A stretch of DNA of 64,000 nucleotides from the NCBI GenBank assembly GCA_902800305.1, contig CADCDP010000002.1, positions 1 to 64,000 of the forward strand, given 5' to 3'. The position numbers and the translations under genes were made by a program. Within the stretch, counting starts at the first letter, position 1, and each line of letters starts with the position of its first letter. Below, piece after piece: positions 1 through 7,646 of this stretch. The notes beneath the pieces are model-generated. The model had not been told where the DNA came from, made no database searches, and saw only the letters and a list, made by a program, of their open reading frames with translations. The DNA is from an uncultured Bacteroidales bacterium (GTDB taxonomy: Bacteria; Bacteroidota; Bacteroidia; Bacteroidales; Bacteroidaceae).

Positions 1-1467
1 CCATCCAACACCCTCCATCCAAGTGTCAGTCTCCCCATCTGGACGCAGTACTGACCTCAACCGTGTGCTGATGCCTTTAAAGCTTTCAGATTCCTCCAAT
101 CTCTTACCGTCGATGACAAAAGGAGCCGCTTTCCTGTCTTTGGGGCTATACACTTGGATGGTGTCGCCTATTCCTGCTCCGAAATCATACATCAAGAGGG
201 GAGTCCCTCCTGCACAATAGACACGTTTATCCTCTTCGTAATACGTTCCTGCATCCCCATCCGTTTCTGGAATATGGCCATATCCCGCCTCTTCCAAAGG
301 ACGATAGTCACATTTGTAAGCCATCTTCTTGCACTGCTTCCCATTCACGACAACGTCCTCTGTAAAGAAATAATCTATATAATAGTAGGCTTCAGGATGG
401 AGCTTGTCCTCCCATTTCACCGTCCACACTTTCCCATCCTCGATGAAAGGACGATACTCGGGTTCCTGCCTGAGCCTCACCTCATGGGTGCCCTCCCTGT
501 CCGTTACGGTATATTGGACTCCGCTTGTGGCATTGAAATAGGGGAAATAGATGTCCACTTCATAGAAGCCTTTGCAATCATTCTCCCACAAGTCAGCAGG
601 ACGGAACGTCAGGTCGCAATTTCCCTCCCCGTCGCCTACACAATAGAAATACTGGTAAGGCGAACAAGTGAGCCACATAGCCCCATACACATGAAGGAAG
701 TCCTTGTTGTCGCCAGCAGGTGTACCCGCCACAAACTCATAGTGTAAGTCGTCGTGCCCCCATTGCGCCAAAGGTATCTCGTCCGAAAGGTCTTTGCCGA
801 CAATCAGCGGAAGCCCACGACAGCCGCACAAAAGTTCGTTGAACGGGAATGCCCAATATCCCGTCTTGTCGCCATACACGTATGCCACGTGTGTCGTCAT
901 AGCATCAGGCAAAACCTCTTCGAGCTGGAAGAGAGGCCCCTCAAAACTACCTATCCCCTCCACCCACTCTTTCGTCATCGTCACACCTCCCAGTTCATCG
1001 CCGTAGGTGAGTATATACTCAAACGTGAGCTTCTTCAGCTTTTGCCCATTGAAAACCACGTCTCCTACCTTCTTCACCTCACACCATTGGAACTTCCCAC
1101 CTTCATACTCATACATGAAGGTGTCACCCTTTTTCAACGTGAAGTCATAGAGAAGTCGCTCGTCGCTTCCCCCCTCCGCTTTTGGGTCGTAGATATAGAC
1201 GCGACCGCTCTCTTCACGTATCAGAGCCACGTCCGCAACCTGACCCTCCCATTCCTGTTGTAGCAACAGATACGTCTTTCCATTCCGTTTCGTCACCTCT
1301 TTGGCGGAGAAAGTGTAGTTGGTGGCTTCCCTTCCGCCATCCACGTTGAAAATTTCCAGATGCCACACCTTGCCCTTCTCCACGAAAGGCGAGCATTCGG
1401 CAGTCTCTTGTGCCCATGCGCCCATAGCGAGGATGCAGAGTATCAGTGTGTAAAAAAACTTTTTCAT
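1..1467 (-). CDS. Secreted protein of unknown function, C-terminus beyond window
   Basis: The reading frame is open from an ATG at 1467 to the window edge (489 codons, no stop), so the C-terminus is missing. The N-terminus is a clear Sec signal peptide (MKKFFYTLILC then a hydrophobic core, cleavage after AWAQ), so the protein is exported. I do not recognise a family. The protein repeats itself: the motif SPFVEKGKVWHLEIF near residue 26 returns as RPFIEDGKVWTVKWE near residue 336, each followed by aromatic, beta-rich sequence, which suggests at least two copies of one domain. The start lies 8 bp after the stop of the upstream TPR/HTH regulator, so the two are probably co-transcribed and this may be its target or partner. 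The function is unknown; the signal peptide and internal repeat are seen directly. Confidence 0.8.
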   Translation of the reverse strand, partial: MKKFFYTLILCILAMGAWAQETAECSPFVEKGKVWHLEIFNVDGGREATNYTFSAKEVTKRNGKTYLLLQQEWEGQVADVALIREESGRVYIYDPKAEGGSDERLLYDFTLKKGDTFMYEYEGGKFQWCEVKKVGDVVFNGQKLKKLTFEYILTYGDELGGVTMTKEWVEGIGSFEGPLFQLEEVLPDAMTTHVAYVYGDKTGYWAFPFNELLCGCRGLPLIVGKDLSDEIPLAQWGHDDLHYEFVAGTPAGDNKDFLHVYGAMWLTCSPYQYFYCVGDGEGNCDLTFRPADLWENDCKGFYEVDIYFPYFNATSGVQYTVTDREGTHEVRLRQEPEYRPFIEDGKVWTVKWEDKLHPEAYYYIDYFFTEDVVVNGKQCKKMAYKCDYRPLEEAGYGHIPETDGDAGTYYEEDKRVYCAGGTPLLMYDFGAGIGDTIQVYSPKDRKAAPFVIDGKRLEESESFKGISTRLRSVLRPDGETDTWMEGVGW

Positions 1468-1475
1468 AGTGCTTC

Positions 1476-2942
1476 TTATTTTATTGGGTTATAGTTTGAG
1501 TTTGTTCTTTCGCTGTGCAGTCGGTCGAGCACTTGCTCCAAGGTCACTTCGGGGTCAGGCTCATGGAAAGCATCTTTTTTCAGTTTCAGCTTACGATGCT
1601 GCACGGCAGAGATGGTGAGTCCGTAGATGTTGCCGATGGAACGGTTGCTCAAGCCGAGACGGGTGAGGATGCAGAGCTGAATGTCCTCTTCCTTCAAGTC
1701 GGGATAGGCTTCCCGAAGATGGGCGATGCGGTCGTTGTCGATGGCGTTGAGCGTCCGCTCCACGTCTGCCCACTCTCGGATGCTGAGACTGATGTGGGAA
1801 GTGGTGTTACTGTTGAGTTTCTGAATGACTTCAGAGCGTTGCAGGATGAAGTTCTGGAGGAATGTCACCACCTCTGTTGCCTGATGGAGTTGTGCCTGTT
1901 GGTTTTCCGACTTCTGTTGCAACAACCGCTTTTCCTGCTCGTACATTTGGGTTTCGTGGGTGCGCTGTTGGCGCAAGAGCCGCATCCGATAGTGCCAAGT
2001 GAGCACCACCGCCAACAGGAGGATGACCAGCACCGCCACGATGCCCACAGAGGTGCGGCGATGCAGCGTTGCCTCGTAGGACAATCGCTCATTCTCCTGC
2101 TCTTGCTGAAGGGTGGCTTGGTAGTAGTCATCCTTCTGTTCGAGTGCCTTGAAGTAGAAGTTTTCTGCTTCCTCGAATGCCGAATCGATGGCGGCTTCTG
2201 CTGCTTCGGCATCATGGCGGCGCACCGCGATTTTGGCGAGGTTGCTCTGGATGATGTAGGTGGAGTGGATGTCGTCGCCTGGCTCCATGCGACGATAGGT
2301 GGCTTCGGCTTGAGCCAACGAATCGCAGTCGAGGTAACACCGTGCCAACACTTGCAGGGTACCTTGCTGGAGTTCGGGTGTCGATAGCTGTTCCGCCTTT
2401 CGGGCGTAGGCGAGTGCTGTGGGATAGTCCTCCATGGCCCAATGGATGTTGGCGAGGCTGGTGAGGGTCTGGCACACAAGGTCGGGTTGTCGCTCCTGCT
2501 GCGCCAAGTCGTGTGCCCGTTCCGTCAGTGCCAAAGCCTCCGTGTAGCTGCCATCGGTGTTGTAGGCTAGTTGGGAGGCGTAAGTGCCAGCGTAATCTAA
2601 TAATATAATGTGGTTGCGCTCGTCGTCGGGATGCTGTTCGTAGATGCTCACAGCCCGTTTCGCCAGTCGCAGCGCCTCCTTCGTGTTGCTCCACGAGAGC
2701 GACTCGGCCAGCCGCTGATGGGCGATGTAGCAAGTGTGCCAGTCGGCAGACTCTTTAGCCAGCGAGATGGCTTGTCGGAGCAAGGTCTCTCCTTGCCGCA
2801 CACTATCGTTCGACAAAGCGGTCTCGGCTGCTTCGAGACAAGCCTTGGCGGTGGTCTCCGCTGGCATCTGCTGCTTGTGCCCTCCACAGGCAAGGAGGAT
2901 GTAAGCCAGCATCGTTATGACTGTCCATCGAAATCTTTTCAT
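1476..2942 (-). CDS. TPR membrane-anchored regulator with C-terminal helix-turn-helix
   Basis: This 488-residue protein has a lipoprotein-like N-terminal signal (hydrophobic stretch, then LLACGG), a helical TPR-type region at about residues 25-285 (repeated A-x-x-x-Y/A patterns such as ALAYARKAEQL), one transmembrane helix at about 297-317 (VGIVAVLVILLLAVVL), a coiled segment, and a C-terminal HTH near residues 415-465 (LTRLGLSNRSIGNIYGLT). This layout is common in Bacteroidota one-component regulators: external TPRs sense a ligand or partner and the cytoplasmic LuxR-like HTH binds DNA. A canonical -7 element (TAACTTTG) lies 23 bp before the ATG. The gene is followed at once by a secreted protein gene in the same direction. 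The lipobox and the transmembrane helix fit awkwardly together, so the 'C' may not be lipidated. Confidence 0.75.
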   Translation of the reverse strand: MKRFRWTVITMLAYILLACGGHKQQMPAETTAKACLEAAETALSNDSVRQGETLLRQAISLAKESADWHTCYIAHQRLAESLSWSNTKEALRLAKRAVSIYEQHPDDERNHIILLDYAGTYASQLAYNTDGSYTEALALTERAHDLAQQERQPDLVCQTLTSLANIHWAMEDYPTALAYARKAEQLSTPELQQGTLQVLARCYLDCDSLAQAEATYRRMEPGDDIHSTYIIQSNLAKIAVRRHDAEAAEAAIDSAFEEAENFYFKALEQKDDYYQATLQQEQENERLSYEATLHRRTSVGIVAVLVILLLAVVLTWHYRMRLLRQQRTHETQMYEQEKRLLQQKSENQQAQLHQATEVVTFLQNFILQRSEVIQKLNSNTTSHISLSIREWADVERTLNAIDNDRIAHLREAYPDLKEEDIQLCILTRLGLSNRSIGNIYGLTISAVQHRKLKLKKDAFHEPDPEVTLEQVLDRLHSERTNSNYNPIK

Positions 2943-2964
2943 GGTGTTCGTTGTTGTTCGGCTA

Positions 2965-2972
2965 CAAAGTTA
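2965..2972 (-). promoter_or_regulatory. -7 promoter element (TAACTTTG) of the TPR/HTH regulator
   Basis: On the minus strand the octamer TAACTTTG matches the Bacteroidota primary sigma consensus TAnnTTTG and lies 22 bp before the regulator's ATG. I did not assign a confident -33 element. Confidence 0.6.
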
Positions 2973-3121
2973 CGACTTTCTGATGGTTCTTTCACCAACA
3001 CCCCTATGGAAAAATGCACCTTTCCCATATCGGGCGAAGACAAAGAAAAAGAGCGACTTACGTTTGAAGTTGCTCTCTTTGCCTATGGAAAATATTCTTT
3101 CACCCCATGGAAAGGTGTGTC

Positions 3122-5281
3122 TCACCACTTGTCCACCCAACGGATGACGGGTGTTCCGTCGCTGCGTTGCTCGATGGGCAACCAGAGGTGGAGCGACTGG
3201 GAGAGGTGGCGTTCGTTCCAGATGTCGGCCATGAAGATGGGCTTCCCGTACATATTATATATATAGGTGCCTTGTGCGCCGAAGGTCTTGTTGGCGGGCA
3301 TGTTGCGATAGCCTGTGGCTTCGCCGACGAAGGGGGAGGGGTGCTGTGTCCATGGTCCCCAGATGCTCTTGGCACTGAACATACGGGCTTCGTTGGGTGC
3401 CCAACCGGTGCAACCGGAGCAGATGAGCCAGTAGGTGTCGCCCAACTTGACGATGCAGGGGGCTTCGTTCTGTCCACCAGGGGCGACCATGGTGTATTTG
3501 CCCGTGTAGTCGAGGTAATCGGGGGTCAGCTCGCTGATGAGCAGGGTGAGGTTTTCTTGCGAGGAAGTGATGTGGTAGGCAGTGCCATCGTCGTCGATGA
3601 AGACGGTCATGTCGCGGCTCATCTGGCCTCCTTGGAAGTCGCGCCACAAGTACATGCCTTTCTCCACTTCGGCTCGCCACTCGTCGCTCCACCAGTCTTT
3701 CCAAGCAGCAGCATCGGTCTTCTGGGCTGCTTTCTGGGCTTTCTTGTCCATATCGAACGGCCAGACACTTGCGTTGATGCGTGTGCTGCGGATGTAGCGG
3801 AAGGGCCCCGTGGGGGTGTCGCTCTCGGCAAAGGCTACACGGGCAGCTTCGTAGCCGCGACCTTTCAGTTCGAGGTGGAAGAGCATGACGAACTTGTGGG
3901 TCTTCTCGTTGTAGAGCACCTTGGGTCGCTCCATGATGCAGCCACGCTCGATGTCGTGTCCATGTTCCTCGCTGACAGCCAGCGCGATACCCTCGTTCTT
4001 CCATGTACGGAGGTCTTTGGAGGAATAGACTCCCACACCGGCCTCGGTGGTGAAGCCTTGGTAGGGGCGGTTTTCGCCATACCAGTAGTAGGTGTCGCCG
4101 TACTGGATGATGTTGCCGCCGTGGGCGTTGATGTGGTGGCCATCGGTGTCGAACCAGAGCTGGCCGTTCAGGTTCTCGGAGAGGAATCCGTCCATGATGG
4201 CGGTGGGGCGACCGTCTTCGGTGAAGGCTCCGAGCTTGTACTGGCTGGGGCGACATTCGGGTTCCCAATAGAACACACCCTTGCACAGGCCTCCCGTATG
4301 GGCTTTGCACTCGTAGATGAGTCGGCGCAACTGGTCGCGTCCTTCCTCCATCACCTTGGGGTTGCGCTCATCGACGAGGTAGCCTGTCTCGGTAATCATG
4401 ACGGGCACGCCGTATTTCTTCGTGACCAGATTGATGTTGCGGATGCAGTCGGTGATGGTCTTTTCGGCAGAGGGTTCGCGACCTGCCTCCATGCTCCAAT
4501 AGGGGTAGAGCGACATACCTATCATGTCGAACTTGGCACCGTGCTGGAGGAGGGTGTCGAGGTTGCGGTTGTAGAGGTCGTTGTCGAAGCCATTGTCTAA
4601 GTGGACGATGCAGATGGCTTCGGGATAGACTTGCTTGACTGCCTCATAGCCCGCCCGAACGAAGCCGGCATATTGTTCGGGGTTCTTCTCCAGATGCCCC
4701 ATCGACTCGGTCATTTGGGTTTTGCCATTTGCGTCCTTCCACTCCCAACCTGTCTTCGGATCCATTTTGATGCTCCACAACATGCCGTTGCTGGTTTCGT
4801 TGCCCACTTGCACCCACTTCACCTTTATCTGATGCTCTTTCAAGTAAGTGAGCACTTCCACGGTGTGGTCGGCGAGGGCTTGCTTCATTTGTTCGAAGGT
4901 CATGCCACGCCATGCTTCGGGGATGTTCTGCTTGCCAGGGTCAGCCCACCAGTCGCTGTAGTGGAAGTTCACCATGATGGCTTGTCCGAGCGACTGGGCA
5001 CGTTGGCACTTGGCGAGCACGTCCTGCTTGTTGCACCAATTGCCGTGCTTCACGGGATTGACCCACACACGGATGCGCTGGGCGTTGATGCCATAGTCAG
5101 CCATGAGCGACATACCTTCGCGCTCCTGTCCCTGAAGGTCGTAGAACTTTTGGCCTTTCGACTCCATTTCGGTCAGCCAGCCCATGTCGGCTCCGAGCCA
5201 GAAGGGTTCATTCTCTTGTGCCACGGTCGGCAACATCGACAGGAAAAAGCTGGCCATACAAGCGGCCAACCATCGTTTCAT
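3122..5281 (-). CDS. Bifunctional GH53 endo-beta-1,4-galactanase / GH43 glycosidase
   Basis: A two-enzyme fusion of 719 residues. After a signal peptide (MKRWLAACMASFF, cleaved near VAQ), residues about 25-350 form a GH53 arabinogalactan endo-beta-1,4-galactanase, with the acid/base Glu in VGNETSNG (about residue 160) and the nucleophile Glu in ITETGYL (about 296). From about residue 375 a GH43-like five-blade propeller begins at HINAHGGNIIQYGDTYYWYG. The usual first-blade GH43 Asp is not obvious there; the motif resembles exo-galactanase-type GH43 subfamilies (24/34), some of which are known to lack the standard base. Together the domains suggest hydrolysis of pectic galactan or arabinogalactan in the periplasm or at the cell surface. 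An in-frame ATG 15 bp upstream (5296) would precede the signal peptide with polar residues, so 5281 is preferred. It ends the polysaccharide cluster. Confidence 0.88.
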   Translation of the reverse strand: MKRWLAACMASFFLSMLPTVAQENEPFWLGADMGWLTEMESKGQKFYDLQGQEREGMSLMADYGINAQRIRVWVNPVKHGNWCNKQDVLAKCQRAQSLGQAIMVNFHYSDWWADPGKQNIPEAWRGMTFEQMKQALADHTVEVLTYLKEHQIKVKWVQVGNETSNGMLWSIKMDPKTGWEWKDANGKTQMTESMGHLEKNPEQYAGFVRAGYEAVKQVYPEAICIVHLDNGFDNDLYNRNLDTLLQHGAKFDMIGMSLYPYWSMEAGREPSAEKTITDCIRNINLVTKKYGVPVMITETGYLVDERNPKVMEEGRDQLRRLIYECKAHTGGLCKGVFYWEPECRPSQYKLGAFTEDGRPTAIMDGFLSENLNGQLWFDTDGHHINAHGGNIIQYGDTYYWYGENRPYQGFTTEAGVGVYSSKDLRTWKNEGIALAVSEEHGHDIERGCIMERPKVLYNEKTHKFVMLFHLELKGRGYEAARVAFAESDTPTGPFRYIRSTRINASVWPFDMDKKAQKAAQKTDAAAWKDWWSDEWRAEVEKGMYLWRDFQGGQMSRDMTVFIDDDGTAYHITSSQENLTLLISELTPDYLDYTGKYTMVAPGGQNEAPCIVKLGDTYWLICSGCTGWAPNEARMFSAKSIWGPWTQHPSPFVGEATGYRNMPANKTFGAQGTYIYNMYGKPIFMADIWNERHLSQSLHLWLPIEQRSDGTPVIRWVDKW

Positions 5282-5486
5282 TGTGTTTGTTTCCATAAGT
5301 TGTTTAGTTGTTTATGTTTAGTAATCGTAAAAAAATAACTTGGTACGATTCATGCCCCTGCGGGGCGTGTAAAGAAAAAATAGAAAAAAATAGGCAAAAA
5401 TATATAAAAAATTTTTTTCCTTGTTTTTATTTGTTTTTACATAAAAAGAGCTTCGTCTCAGCATAGCCCAAGCAAGCTTGGCTCTG

Positions 5487-5554
5487 CGTTCGGCTTGCAT
5501 CTTTTTTCTTTATTTTTCTTCGTTCGGCTTGCATCTTTTTTCTTTATTTTTCTT
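5487..5554. repeat. Perfect tandem duplication, two 34-bp units
   Basis: The unit starting cgttcggcttgcatc runs 5487-5520 and is repeated base for base at 5521-5554. It lies in a non-coding, T-rich spacer upstream of the GH53-GH43 gene. Confidence 0.9.
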
Positions 5555-5608
5555 TTTAATGCCGCAAAGCGGCAAATCATACCAATTATTTTTTTATGGT
5601 TTCTTAAA

Positions 5609-5700
5609 GGTTAAAGTTTAAAGAAGCTAACGCAATGTTCGCAAACAAGCCGCATGGTCTTTAAACATTAAACTCTAAACATTAAACTTTACATAACCTT
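5609..5700 (+). repeat. Dispersed intergenic repeat R1, copy 1
   Basis: Core gctaacgcaatgttcgc followed by aacaagccgcatggtc, flanked on both sides by ttaaag/tttaaac runs that can pair. Related copies lie at 13405-13465 and 15807-15896 (opposite strand) and 62112-62214 (same strand). All are intergenic. Confidence 0.8.
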
Positions 5701-5709
5701 TAACCTTTG

Positions 5710-6015
5710 TTAGATTTCGAAGTCGAGGCAACTGCGCTGCACGGTGTAGGGACGCACTTTTCCGTTGGCCACCGCCACATGGTCGGGATGGACGGCATAG
5801 CCTTTCAGTGCGGCTTCCGACTCCAGTGTGCTGTCGAGCATCACGTCGGCGTTCGATGATGCCAGACGGCCATCGATGTGTACTTTCACGTCAAGCAGTC
5901 CTGGCACTTTGCCCACCAGTCCTTCGAGTCCTTGCTTGATACCTTGTTTCACTTGCTGCTTCTCTTCCTGAGAGAGTTCTGGATTCAGTGTCCAGAGGAT
6001 GATGTGTTTTACCAT
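5710..6015 (-). CDS. Dabb-family (stress-responsive A/B barrel) protein
   Basis: A 101-residue protein starting MVKHIILWTLNPELSQEEK, typical of the Dabb dimeric alpha/beta-barrel fold (about 100 residues, N-terminal VKHIVLW-type beta strand, central VPGLLDVKVHIDG, late AYAVHPDHVAV-like segment, here GYAVHPDHVAVAN). Family members are small cytoplasmic proteins of mostly unknown substrate; some bind or cyclise small molecules. The frame stays open far upstream to 6381, but that extension runs through a promoter and a dispersed repeat, and the family start is the ATG at 6015. A -7 octamer lies 19 bp upstream. The gene sits within the polysaccharide cluster but has its own promoter, so functional linkage is uncertain. 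Confidence 0.9.
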   Translation of the reverse strand: MVKHIILWTLNPELSQEEKQQVKQGIKQGLEGLVGKVPGLLDVKVHIDGRLASSNADVMLDSTLESEAALKGYAVHPDHVAVANGKVRPYTVQRSCLDFEI

Positions 6016-6033
6016 AATTGTTTCGTTTTTTTG

Positions 6034-6041
6034 CAAAGGTA
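6034..6041 (-). promoter_or_regulatory. -7 promoter element (TACCTTTG) of the Dabb gene
   Basis: Minus-strand TACCTTTG, 18 bp before the ATG at 6015, matches the Bacteroidota -7 consensus and rules out the longer upstream frame as coding. Confidence 0.6.
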
Positions 6042-6122
6042 ATAGTTTTTTTTGTACGAAAAAAATGTTTGAGGAGAAAAAAGCGAACAAACTTGCGTGT
6101 GCCCTTTTTCCTTGCGGAGTGA

Positions 6123-6215
6123 TACGCTCGACACCCCTTTGCCGCACCCGTCGGGTCCGACGCATCGCACCCGTCGGGTGCGGCGTGGCGTACCCGACGG
6201 GTGCGATTAAGAGGT
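6123..6215. repeat. 93-bp dispersed hairpin element R2, copy A
   Basis: The GC-rich element holds two direct copies of gcacccgtcgggt and one inverted copy (acccgacgggtgc), so the second and third can form a 16-bp stem (atcgcacccgtcgggt at 6164-6179 with 6192-6207). Copy B at 57154-57246 is nearly identical over the full 93 bp, from tacgctcg to gaggt. The element lies between the end of the DUF1593 gene and the Dabb promoter. Confidence 0.9.
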
Positions 6216-6241
6216 AATTTCGTTGTAAGAACAAATGATAC

Positions 6242-7639
6242 TTACTGAACGTTGATGATGACTCGACGATAGGCCACCAGATGGAAGGGACCATCGTCGT
6301 GTACTTCACAAACGAGATGGAGGGTGTCGCCTGAGGCATCGGCAGGGATGCGTACCGTGGCTGTCGGTTGGTCGGCTGCATCGATGAGCAGTTGGGCGGT
6401 GCCTATTTCGGGTTGTTGCCACCAGTGGAAAGTCAAGTGGTCGCCATCGGGGTCGGAGGATGAGGAAGCATCGAGACGGATGGTGTCACCAGATTTCGCA
6501 TCGAGGTGGAGTACACCAGCACGGAGGGTGCCGCCTGTTGTCTGCACCGACACCGTGGGGTTGCGGTTGCCCTTGCCTTCGTCAGCCCACTGCATTCGTG
6601 CCATGAAGTCGTTCAGTTCGTCGGGATAGAAACGGGTCTTGTAGCCGACGGAGATGCTGCGAGTGGGTTCTTCCCAGCTCGTCCATGCGGTGGTGAGCGA
6701 GTCGGGACAAAGTCCATAGACATGATAGCCCGCCCAACCTGCCTGACGAGGGTCTTCGGGGTCGTTGAGTCCGTGGGGCATCACGTAGAGGAAACTGGGG
6801 GTATCGCCCTCCACGCCCCACTTGTAGTTGGGGTAGGCTTTACCCAAGGCACCCTTACCCTGAATGTGGGTGGTGTGCTGCTCCCAGTGGCGTTTGCCCA
6901 GTTCGCACTGCTCCTGCCATGCACCCTCGTCCCAAATGAACTGTAGGTCGTCCTTGAACTCGCTGCGCAACCATTGGTGGGAGCTGTAGGCACGGTTCAT
7001 GCGCATACTGTACTGCATGTCTTGGTCGGTGATGGTGTAGATGCGGAACTTTCTGACGAAGCGGGACACTTCGGCGGCAGAGCGTGTCTGCTTGACACGC
7101 AAGATGGCTTGTGCCAGTGTGTTGGCTCCTCCCCATGCCGCCACGTAGATGGGGCGTGGGTCGTCCTCGTCTGCCAGTCGGATGAGCAGGTCGCTCCCTG
7201 GGGAGTCGTTGCCTTCGCCGATGGCCTTGATGCCGCCTCTCACACTGCCCATTACGGCACGGCTCTTCACGTAGTCGGCACTGGGCCAATAGCCGATGGA
7301 CTGCTGGCCGTTCTCCTGCTCTATGGGCAGAAAGGACTGCTGACCAGAACGTTGCATCAGGTTGGGCAGGTCGTGGCGATAGGCATCGACGACTTGGAAC
7401 AGGTATTCTGCCCACTCGGCAGGGTAGGGGTCGCAGTTCCAGCCCACCGAGGTGATGAGTGCCTCGATTTCGTAGAGGTCGGCGTAGGCCATGAGGCGCA
7501 CCATCGACTCCATGTCGTCAGGCTCCACGTCGGCTGGGGCGATGTCGGTACACACCACAAGGCGTGGCTTCCATGTTTCTCCGTGGCTGACGATGGAGCC
7601 TGTCGATAGGATGAGCAGTAAGATTAGGAGTCTCTTCAC
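6242..7639 (-). CDS. DUF1593 nucleoside-hydrolase-like secreted protein
   Basis: This 465-residue protein has a signal peptide (MKRLLILLLILSTGSIVSHG) followed by RLVVCTDIAPADVEPDDMES, a metal-binding Asp-rich motif like that of nucleoside hydrolases, and PIYVAAWGGANTLAQAI, both typical of DUF1593 (Sde182-like). From about residue 350 a C-terminal Ig-like domain follows (GTLRAGVLHLDAKSGDTIRL, DPDGDHLTFHWWQQP). Family members occur in plant-polysaccharide clusters of Bacteroidota and are suspected to bind or hydrolyse a glycoside, but no activity is firmly established. It starts 7 bp after the double-esterase gene ends, so the two are very probably co-transcribed. The family call is strong; the substrate is unknown. 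Confidence 0.85.
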   Translation of the reverse strand: MKRLLILLLILSTGSIVSHGETWKPRLVVCTDIAPADVEPDDMESMVRLMAYADLYEIEALITSVGWNCDPYPAEWAEYLFQVVDAYRHDLPNLMQRSGQQSFLPIEQENGQQSIGYWPSADYVKSRAVMGSVRGGIKAIGEGNDSPGSDLLIRLADEDDPRPIYVAAWGGANTLAQAILRVKQTRSAAEVSRFVRKFRIYTITDQDMQYSMRMNRAYSSHQWLRSEFKDDLQFIWDEGAWQEQCELGKRHWEQHTTHIQGKGALGKAYPNYKWGVEGDTPSFLYVMPHGLNDPEDPRQAGWAGYHVYGLCPDSLTTAWTSWEEPTRSISVGYKTRFYPDELNDFMARMQWADEGKGNRNPTVSVQTTGGTLRAGVLHLDAKSGDTIRLDASSSSDPDGDHLTFHWWQQPEIGTAQLLIDAADQPTATVRIPADASGDTLHLVCEVHDDGPFHLVAYRRVIINVQ

Positions 7640-7646
7640 GATGCCA

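Larger units (their letters stand above)
5282..5709. other. 428-bp AT-rich intergenic region with tandem and dispersed repeats
   Basis: No coding sequence is supported. It holds T- and A-rich tracts, a perfect 34-bp tandem duplication (5487-5554), a short hairpin at gccgcaaagcggc (about 5561-5573), and one copy of a dispersed repeat (5609-5700) found three more times in the window. No clear promoter octamer for the downstream GH53-GH43 gene was found. Confidence 0.7.

Noticed and set aside
3107..4600. Plus-strand 497-codon open frame opposite GH53-GH43
   Set aside because: It lies wholly antisense to a gene with clear enzyme motifs; its Val/Gly/His-rich protein is typical of antisense reading in GC-rich codons.
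5710..6381. Long version (223 codons) of the Dabb gene
   Set aside because: The upstream part crosses a promoter and a dispersed repeat; the family begins at MVKHIILW (6015).
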